Positions 1 through 4,603 of a stretch of 9,635 nt of DNA are shown here, piece after piece. The stretch's first letter is position 1. Every line of letters starts with the position of its first letter. Location: the NCBI GenBank assembly GCA_020052895.1, contig JAGVOE010000078.1, forward strand, positions 1-9,635, in the 5' to 3' direction. This DNA is from Candidatus Woesebacteria bacterium (GTDB lineage Bacteria > Patescibacteriota > Microgenomatia > UBA1400 > MFAQ01). The notes beneath the pieces were generated by a model. The model did not search any database, was not told the origin of the DNA, and saw only the letters and a list, made by a program, of their open reading frames with translations. The translations under genes were made by a program, and so were the position numbers.

Positions 1-1
1 A

Positions 2-73
2 AAGTTTTCTAGAGAAAATTTTGAAGATAAGATGGGGAAAATGATTGATAAGATAGAGAGAGATGAGAAATAA
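2..73 (+). CDS. possible 3' end of an upstream gene (partial)
   Basis: One frame is open from the left edge to a TAA at 71-73 and would encode about 23 highly charged residues ending KIERDEK. It is too short to identify. It is listed because the other two + frames hit stops almost at once, at 10-12 and at 42-44, so if a gene runs in from the left on this strand it must use this frame. It would overlap the next ORF by 11 bases, which is compatible with translational coupling. It could also be chance, or the other side of a frameshift in the MFS fragment that follows. Confidence 0.25.
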   Translation, partial: KFSRENFEDKMGKMIDKIERDEK

Positions 74-296
74 TCAAGCCTTGAAGGTGTTGTTTGCCAA
101 ACATGCAGATAAAAGAGAAGAGGTGCTGGAGTTTTCCGACTGGTCGATAGTCTCAAATTTAGTGATGGCCTTGGGGACGATTGTGGGGGGATTTATTGCC
201 AGCACGCTAGGATTTAATTCCTTATTTGTAATTATATCGGGCCTTTGTTTTATTTCAGCCGGATGGGTACTGTTTACCCCCAGAGAGGTTTTGTAA
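63..296 (+). CDS. C-terminal fragment of an MFS transporter, probably a remnant
   Basis: The 77-residue product has a polar start containing AKHADKREE (about residues 12-20), then two hydrophobic helices at about 30-50 and 52-72. This resembles the last cytoplasmic loop and last two membrane helices of a major facilitator superfamily transporter, where a (R/K)H.DK.(K/R)E stretch precedes the penultimate helix. Ten further helices would be expected, but the frame is closed upstream by stops at 42-44 and 54-56, and the other open frame there is charged rather than hydrophobic. The ATG at 63 follows a purine-rich GAGAGAG. The ORF ends one base before fpg, so the two are probably co-transcribed. 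It may be a decayed transporter, a frameshifted one, or a genuine small two-helix protein. The family assignment is tentative. Confidence 0.45.
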   Translation: MRNNQALKVLFAKHADKREEVLEFSDWSIVSNLVMALGTIVGGFIASTLGFNSLFVIISGLCFISAGWVLFTPREVL

Positions 297-297
297 G

Positions 298-1203
298 ATG
301 CCGGAGCTACCTGAGGTCGAGACCATTAAGCGACAGTTAAAGGAGGTTTTGGTAGGAAAGACTGTTTCCGAAGTAGAGGTACTGCGGACAAAAAGTTTTT
401 CCGGTGACCCCAAATCACTGACCGGTAGAAAGATTGGGGATATACAAAGAAAATCTAAAGTAATCGAAATTTTGTTTGATGATAACGAGGACATGGTCAT
501 AGTCCATTTGAAAATGACCGGGCAATTGATATTCGTCAAAAATGACGAAAAATCTCAAAAACTCAAAAACTCAAAAACTCAAGATGGGAAAATCGATATT
601 AAAAATCGAATTGTGGGGGGCCACCCGACGGCCGATTGGGTGAATGACCTTCCCAGTAAACACACGAGAATTGTTTGGACTTTCGGAGATGGGTCTAAAT
701 TATATTTTAACGATATGCGGGTATTTGGATGGATGAAGATTGTATCTCCGGAAAAATATGAAAAAGAAATAAGAAAGCTGGCACCGGACGTAATAGACAA
801 AGATTTTACTGCAGAATATCTCTTTAATTTATTAAAGAAGACCAGGAAGCCGATTAAATTGGTTTTGTTGGATCAGGACAAAATTGGGGGTCTGGGGAAT
901 ATTTACGTAAATGATGCTTTATTCCTAGCCGGTATAAGACCGGAGAGAAAGGCAGATAGTCTCGGTAAGACTGTGGTGAAGAAGCTACAGGTAGCGATTA
1001 TAAAAGTGATTAATTTGGGAATTAAATATGGAGGCGCCAGTGCCAGTAACTATGTTCAAGTTTCGGGACTGGGTGGAACTTATCAAGATCATTTTTTGGT
1101 TTATAAAAAGGATGGGAGTAAGTGTCCGAAGTGTGGTGAAATTATAAAAAAAATCAAACTTGGTGGAAGGGGTACCTTCTTTTGCCCAAGCTGTCAGAAG
1201 TAG
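298..1203 (+). CDS. mutM: formamidopyrimidine-DNA glycosylase (Fpg/MutM)
   Basis: This is a bifunctional glycosylase/AP lyase that removes oxidised purines such as 8-oxoguanine in base-excision repair. The start MPELPEVET supplies the catalytic Pro2 and Glu3. Further family marks are the intercalating Met in HLKMTGQL (M73), the loop NDMRVFGW with R141 and F143, the helix-two-turn-helix around residues 192-215 (GLGNIYVND), and a C-terminal zinc finger C276-x2-C279-x16-C296-x2-C299 containing the lesion-sensing Arg of GGRGTFFC. At 301 residues it is longer than the usual 270-275. The excess is a Lys/Asn/Ser-rich insertion at about residues 81-105, part of which is encoded by a short tandem repeat. 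The ATG lies one base after the preceding stop and a GAGAGG at 282-287 can serve as its ribosome-binding site. Identification is secure. Confidence 0.97.
   Translation: MPELPEVETIKRQLKEVLVGKTVSEVEVLRTKSFSGDPKSLTGRKIGDIQRKSKVIEILFDDNEDMVIVHLKMTGQLIFVKNDEKSQKLKNSKTQDGKIDIKNRIVGGHPTADWVNDLPSKHTRIVWTFGDGSKLYFNDMRVFGWMKIVSPEKYEKEIRKLAPDVIDKDFTAEYLFNLLKKTRKPIKLVLLDQDKIGGLGNIYVNDALFLAGIRPERKADSLGKTVVKKLQVAIIKVINLGIKYGGASASNYVQVSGLGGTYQDHFLVYKKDGSKCPKCGEIIKKIKLGGRGTFFCPSCQK
554..582 (+). repeat. 8-bp tandem repeat inside mutM
   Basis: CTCAAAAA occurs three times in a row (554-561, 562-569, 570-577) followed by a partial fourth copy. The 8-bp unit is not a multiple of three, so three copies (24 bp) add eight codons and keep the frame. 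It encodes part of a Gln/Lys/Ser/Asn-rich loop between the HLKMTGQL and LPSKHTR segments of Fpg. A second short direct repeat, AAAATCGA, lies just downstream at 589-596 and 602-609. Confidence 0.85.
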
Positions 1204-1211
1204 GGTGAGTG

Positions 1212-1217
1212 TAAAAT
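1212..1217 (+). promoter_or_regulatory. possible -10 box upstream of recF
   Basis: TAAAAT ends 11 bases before the recF ATG at 1229, and an AAGG at 1220-1223 lies between it and the start at ribosome-binding distance. No convincing -35 element is seen. Because recF starts only 25 bases after mutM, it may equally be read from the upstream transcript. Confidence 0.3.
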
Positions 1218-1228
1218 ACAAGGTATAG

Positions 1229-2278
1229 ATGCTAACAAACCTGAGACTAAGTGGCTTTAGAAATTATGTAGAGTCGGAGTATGATCTGGCCGAGGGAGTA
1301 AACGTGGTGATTGGTGAGAACGCGAAAGGTAAAACAAATTTTTTGGAGGCGATTTATCTTTTGGGAGTGGGAGATAGTTTCCGGGCCAAGAGGACGGAGG
1401 AGATGGTTGGTTTTGGACTGGAACTGGGCAAAGTAGCCGGAGAGATAAGGTTGGCAAAGGATGAGACAATGACGCTTGAAGTAATGGTAAATGGGGGAAC
1501 GGTGATGGGTAAGGTGGTTAACAAGAGAAAGTACTTGGTGGATGGAGTAGCCAAACGAAGACGTGATATTTTGGGGCTGTTGCCGCTAGTCATTTTTCGG
1601 CCAGAAGATGTAGAGCTAGTGAGTGGGTCCCCTAGCCCCCGAAGACGGTTTTTGGACAGCTTGCTGATACAGGTGGATAAAGTTTATGAGAATAGTTTGA
1701 CTACCTATGACCAAGCCCTCAGAAGGAGAAACCGAATCTTGGATACGATCCGTGAGGGAACGGCCAACAGATACGCTCTGGCCTTTTGGGATGGACTCCT
1801 AATTAAGCATGGACAGATAGTTTCTGAAAAAAGGAGAGAACTGATTCAGTACATAAATGATTTGTTTAAAAAAAGTGATCTTTTTAACCGCCTGGAGGTT
1901 GTTTATGATATGAGTACTGTTAGTCAGTCGAGACTTGAGCAGTACAAAGAGGCAGAAGTGGCGGTGGGCTACACTCTGGTAGGCCCTCACAAGGATGACT
2001 TACTAGTAAAAGACAAAGGACGAGACTTGTCTACGTATGGTTCTAGAGGTGAACAGAGAATGGCAGTACTGGCTTTGAAGATGGGTGAAATATACTTTAT
2101 GGAAGAGAAGGGTGGCAAAAAAGTTCTTCTGCTTTTGGATGATATTTTTTCTGAACTAGATGAAACGCATAAAGGGGAGGTTTTGAGAGTGATGTCTGGT
2201 AGGCAAGTGGTAGTGACCACGGCCGATGAAGGGGACGGCAAAATGTTTAAGGGGGCAAAAATAATTAAGCTGGTTTAG
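1229..2278 (+). CDS. recF: DNA replication and repair protein RecF
   Basis: RecF is an SMC-like ABC ATPase that binds gapped DNA and, with RecO and RecR, helps load RecA in recombinational repair. The 349-residue length is near the usual 360-370. Walker A is GENAKGKT at residues 29-36. The RecF signature RPEDVELVSGSPSPRRRFLD spans about 124-143. GPHKDDL is at 252-258, the ABC signature GSRGEQRMAVLALKM at about 271-285, and Walker B with D-loop LLLLDDIFSELDETH at about 300-314. The common glycine of the Walker A loop (GENGQGKT) is alanine here, but the Lys and Thr are kept. It follows mutM by 25 bases, a repair pairing, whereas in many bacteria recF sits beside dnaA and dnaN. Its last 14 bases overlap the convergent small membrane-protein gene. 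Confidence 0.96.
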   Translation: MLTNLRLSGFRNYVESEYDLAEGVNVVIGENAKGKTNFLEAIYLLGVGDSFRAKRTEEMVGFGLELGKVAGEIRLAKDETMTLEVMVNGGTVMGKVVNKRKYLVDGVAKRRRDILGLLPLVIFRPEDVELVSGSPSPRRRFLDSLLIQVDKVYENSLTTYDQALRRRNRILDTIREGTANRYALAFWDGLLIKHGQIVSEKRRELIQYINDLFKKSDLFNRLEVVYDMSTVSQSRLEQYKEAEVAVGYTLVGPHKDDLLVKDKGRDLSTYGSRGEQRMAVLALKMGEIYFMEEKGGKKVLLLLDDIFSELDETHKGEVLRVMSGRQVVVTTADEGDGKMFKGAKIIKLV

Positions 2279-2537
2279 AGCTTAACCTTTCCAGAAGGTG
2301 AGCCAGCTGTATAGTAACCAGAACGGCGACGATGGTAATGATGGTAGCGTAGACAAAAAGGGAGACGACACCAGAACCTTTGGCAAAGTAGGGCTTGATA
2401 AAGACGTTGACATACTCCTTGATAGCTTCGTTCCAGGCCAAGGCGGCGACCAGGCCAAAAGAGGTGGAGATGAGGGTGATAATCTGAGTAGTGACGGCCT
2501 GAGTGAGGAGTTTGACCGGTTTCTTTTTGTTTTTCAT
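2265..2537 (-). CDS. small two-helix membrane protein, DUF5654-like
   Basis: The 90-residue protein has a basic N-terminus (MKNKKK), a first helix at about 17-36 carrying FGLVAALAWNEAIK (27-40), a short linker and a second helix at about 57-79, then a polar tail. The FGL.AALAWNEAI motif followed by a second helix matches what I recall of DUF5654, a small family of unknown function found in archaea and CPR bacteria. No enzymatic residues stand out, and a structural or pore-like membrane role is only a guess. The predicted topology has both ends in the cytoplasm. It is transcribed from a short gap shared with the divergent NAD(P)H-hydrate dehydratase-like gene, and its stop lies inside the end of recF. 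An overlapping ORF on the + strand (2298-2558) is a low-complexity shadow. Confidence 0.75.
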   Translation of the reverse strand: MKNKKKPVKLLTQAVTTQIITLISTSFGLVAALAWNEAIKEYVNVFIKPYFAKGSGVVSLFVYATIITIVAVLVTIQLAHLLERLSSKPA

Positions 2538-2543
2538 AAATCT

Positions 2544-2549
2544 ATTATA
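2544..2549 (-). promoter_or_regulatory. -10 box for a leaderless DUF5654-like mRNA
   Basis: On the - strand a perfect TATAAT is followed by exactly six bases (AGATTT) and then the ATG at 2537. With normal -10 to start spacing, transcription would begin on or next to the A of the ATG. No purine-rich ribosome-binding site lies between. A -35 hexamer is not recognisable. Confidence 0.55.
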
Positions 2550-2560
2550 TTAAAGTAAAA

Positions 2561-2566
2561 TACAAT
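2561..2566 (+). promoter_or_regulatory. -10 box for a leaderless NnrD-like mRNA
   Basis: TACAAT is followed by exactly six bases (TTGTAG) and the ATG at 2573, so the transcript would start at the initiation codon. There is no Shine-Dalgarno-like sequence. The box lies 11 bp from the oppositely oriented TATAAT of the DUF5654-like gene, so the two promoters share one 35-bp AT-rich gap. No good -35 match is seen. Confidence 0.5.
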
Positions 2567-2572
2567 TTGTAG

Positions 2573-3439
2573 ATGAAAATAGAAACATTTGACAAGAGTT
2601 GGTTTAAAGACAGTAAGACTCTAAAGGGAATTACCGGTAAACATGTTTCGGGTCAAGTAAGTATTGTTGGTGGTAGTAAGTTGTTTCACGGAGCGCCTCT
2701 GCTTTCACTTCGAGGAGCATCCAGGATTGTGGGTATGGTGTATTTTTCAACACCGGACGAAGACCGAGAGGTAGCCAATAGAATAAAGGCTGGTCTATCA
2801 AGCTTTGTCTGGGTGCCTTATGAGGAAGTAGGTAATTACATTGCCAAGTCGGACGCTGTCTTGATAGGTCCGGGGATGATGAGAAGTCATATCAAGGAAC
2901 AGAACTTTGTCTGTGATGCGGAAGGCGAAGCCACAAAGAGGGTGAGTATGGGTTTTTTTGAGAAGTACCCAGACAGAAAATGGGTGATAGATGGAGGAGC
3001 TCTCCAAGTCGTGGATGTAAACAAAATGCCCAAAGGAGCGGTGGTAACTCCAAACGGAAAAGAGTTTGAGATGATGTTTGGTCAAAAATTAAAGGAAAAT
3101 ATTGACGAAAGAAGTGAACAATTGATGACTTTAGCTAAAAAGTATGAGTTGGTGATCTTGAGTAAAGATGAAGAGTCGGTGGTGAGTGACGGTAGAAGGG
3201 TAATAAAAATTTTGGGAGGCAACAACGGCTTAATGAAAGGTGGTGTGGGGGACTCGATTGCGGGAGTCCTGGTCGGATTTTTGGCCAAAGATGAGGCGAT
3301 GTTTTCGGTAGCAGCAGCTTCGTATCTGGTAAAGAAAGCGGCGGAGAGGCTAGCTTTCCGACAGGGATTTATGTACAACGCAGATGATGTGGTCAACTTA
3401 GTACCGGAGATATATGGGGAGTTAGTGGGAGAGTTGTGA
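2573..3439 (+). CDS. nnrD: ADP-dependent NAD(P)H-hydrate dehydratase-like protein (NnrD, YjeF C-terminal domain)
   Basis: This family, in the ribokinase-like fold, uses ADP to dehydrate damaged NAD(P)H hydrate back to NAD(P)H. Visible marks are GQVSIVGGSKLFHGAPLLS (27-45), LIGPG (97-101), IDGGAL (139-144), VVTPNGKEFE (157-166) and the phosphate-binding and catalytic GLMKGGVGDSIAGVL (219-233) with its Asp at 227. The 288-residue protein consists of this domain alone; the epimerase domain found fused to it in many bacteria is absent. The usual LKG segment after the central strand reads LSKDE (196-200), and DADAL reads DGGAL, so substrate handling may differ. The fold is certain and the exact reaction likely. 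It probably starts a + strand run continuing through the Fic-like gene, 29 bases downstream. Confidence 0.85.
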   Translation: MKIETFDKSWFKDSKTLKGITGKHVSGQVSIVGGSKLFHGAPLLSLRGASRIVGMVYFSTPDEDREVANRIKAGLSSFVWVPYEEVGNYIAKSDAVLIGPGMMRSHIKEQNFVCDAEGEATKRVSMGFFEKYPDRKWVIDGGALQVVDVNKMPKGAVVTPNGKEFEMMFGQKLKENIDERSEQLMTLAKKYELVILSKDEESVVSDGRRVIKILGGNNGLMKGGVGDSIAGVLVGFLAKDEAMFSVAAASYLVKKAAERLAFRQGFMYNADDVVNLVPEIYGELVGEL

Positions 3440-3462
3440 TATTCCGCAGATAATGCGATAAT
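3434..3462 (+). promoter_or_regulatory. promoter of the Fic-like gene
   Basis: TTGTGA (3434-3439) and GATAAT (3457-3462) are separated by 17 bp, the ideal spacing. Six bases (TGAGCC) separate the -10 from the ATG at 3469, so the transcript would be leaderless or nearly so. The -35 hexamer overlaps the stop codon of the upstream gene. This is the best two-part promoter in the window. Confidence 0.5.
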
Positions 3463-3468
3463 TGAGCC

Positions 3469-4572
3469 ATGTTTTCTCCGGAGTTTCAGATTACCAACAA
3501 GATCCTTTCGAGCCTTATAAGGGTAGAAGTAGACAAGAGCCTGGTCGAAATAGCTACTTTGCAAGATGAATGGGAGTCACGACTACGACTGGAAAGCTTG
3601 ATAAAAAGAGTTGATAGTCTTTTTCATTTTTTGGGTAATAGCTTGGGGGTGGACGATATGGCAAAAATTGTTCGAGATGATCCTGGCCGAGACGATAAAG
3701 CTTCGGAGGTAGCTCTAAGAGTGGGTGTAGTGGGTAAAGAAAAGGATATTCAACAAGTCTTGAACTTTTTAAACGCAAACAAGCTAGTGGAGCAGATTGC
3801 TTATTTGACAAATAAATTTAAACAAACCGAGTACGGTGAGAGCGACTTGATCAAACTAAACTCCTTAATGGGAGAGAGATTGGTGGCAATGCCGGTGAAA
3901 GGGGTATACAGACAGACCGATATCTCAGATAACGACCAAGTAGTGGCACCTTTGGCTGTAGAAGTGTCCTTTCAGATGGAAGATCTGTTTGGCTGGTTTA
4001 AGAGGGCGGACCAAAATGAGATCCACCCAGTATTGAAAGCGGGGACGATGCTTTTTGAGCTTCTGAGAATAACTCCTTTTGCCAGTCACAACTTGGAGAC
4101 AGCCTTTTCTTTTTGCCTCATGACCTTGGCCAGCGAGGGATACCACTTTAAAAAACTTTGGTCACCAGAAGAAGAGATCTTAAAGAATGAAGATGTTTAT
4201 GGCACAACTGTAGCATCCGTCTCACGAAACAAAGGAGACCTGACTGTTTGGCTCGAGCGCTATGTAAGGTGGCTAGACGAGTCGGCCGAGAAAACAAGAT
4301 CAAAGGTGCTAAATTTGGTGGGTGGTATGCCTGTGCTTAAGTCCGAGAAAGGGAGAGTCATTTCCTTGACAGAGAGACAGATCGCCATAATGGAAGAGAT
4401 AACGGTGAGAAATGAACTAAGTATTAAAGAAATTAGATCGGTTCTACCGATGGTATCCGATGACACTATCTTGCGAGACCTAAAGAATCTGATAGAGAAG
4501 AAGCTGGTTAAAAAGAAAGGGAAGACCAAGGGGGCGCTTTACGTGATGGGGAAAGTAAAGAGTTATAGGTAA
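3469..4572 (+). CDS. degenerate Fic-domain protein with C-terminal winged helix
   Basis: The 367-residue protein has the layout of Fic proteins with a DNA-binding tail. An N-terminal helical part comes first (about 1-60), then a Fic core where IHPVLKAGTMLFELLRITPF (185-204) and the following helix align with the region around HPFxxGNGR, then a winged helix at about 298-360 (LTERQIAIMEEI and SDDTILRDLKNLIEKKLVKKK). Active Fic enzymes transfer AMP or another nucleotide part to protein hydroxyls through the His of HPFxxGNGR. Here that motif reads TPFASHNLE (202-210): the His is Thr, both motif glycines are lost and the Arg is Glu. The N-terminal inhibitory segment, usually S/T-x-x-x-E-G-N, aligns with LFHFLGN (51-57) and has lost its Ser/Thr and Glu. 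I infer a catalytically dead Fic fold, perhaps a nucleotide- or partner-sensing DNA-binding regulator. The ligase gene starts 31 bases downstream. Confidence 0.8.
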   Translation: MFSPEFQITNKILSSLIRVEVDKSLVEIATLQDEWESRLRLESLIKRVDSLFHFLGNSLGVDDMAKIVRDDPGRDDKASEVALRVGVVGKEKDIQQVLNFLNANKLVEQIAYLTNKFKQTEYGESDLIKLNSLMGERLVAMPVKGVYRQTDISDNDQVVAPLAVEVSFQMEDLFGWFKRADQNEIHPVLKAGTMLFELLRITPFASHNLETAFSFCLMTLASEGYHFKKLWSPEEEILKNEDVYGTTVASVSRNKGDLTVWLERYVRWLDESAEKTRSKVLNLVGGMPVLKSEKGRVISLTERQIAIMEEITVRNELSIKEIRSVLPMVSDDTILRDLKNLIEKKLVKKKGKTKGALYVMGKVKSYR

Positions 4573-4591
4573 TTTTTTGGTAATCCGTTGC

Positions 4592-4597
4592 TATACT
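4592..4597 (+). promoter_or_regulatory. -10 box for a leaderless ligase mRNA
   Basis: TATACT is followed by six bases (ACAAGT) and then the ATG at 4604. The spacing equals that of five other genes here, and it helps decide the start: a TTG at 4577 would place the promoter inside the coding region. No clear -35 element is present, and there is no Shine-Dalgarno-like sequence before 4604. Confidence 0.55.
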
Positions 4598-4603
4598 ACA
4601 AGT

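Noticed and set aside
554..582. CRISPR array or larger minisatellite
   Set aside because: The unit is only 8 bp with under four copies and no spacers, and it lies within a coding region.
2298..2558. + strand ORF of 86 residues rich in Asp and Gly
   Set aside because: It is antisense to the two-helix DUF5654-like protein, and its low-complexity DDGND/GDE composition comes from the reverse frame of hydrophobic codons.
3082..3564. - strand ORF of 160 residues across the NnrD-like and Fic-like junction
   Set aside because: It covers well-supported coding sequence on the other strand plus the Fic-like promoter, and shows no family motif.
4577..4603. TTG start at 4577 adding nine residues to the ligase
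   Set aside because: The added residues do not fit the family start, the ATG at 4604 opens the expected MLFKDFADYLE, and a TATACT box lies inside the proposed extension.
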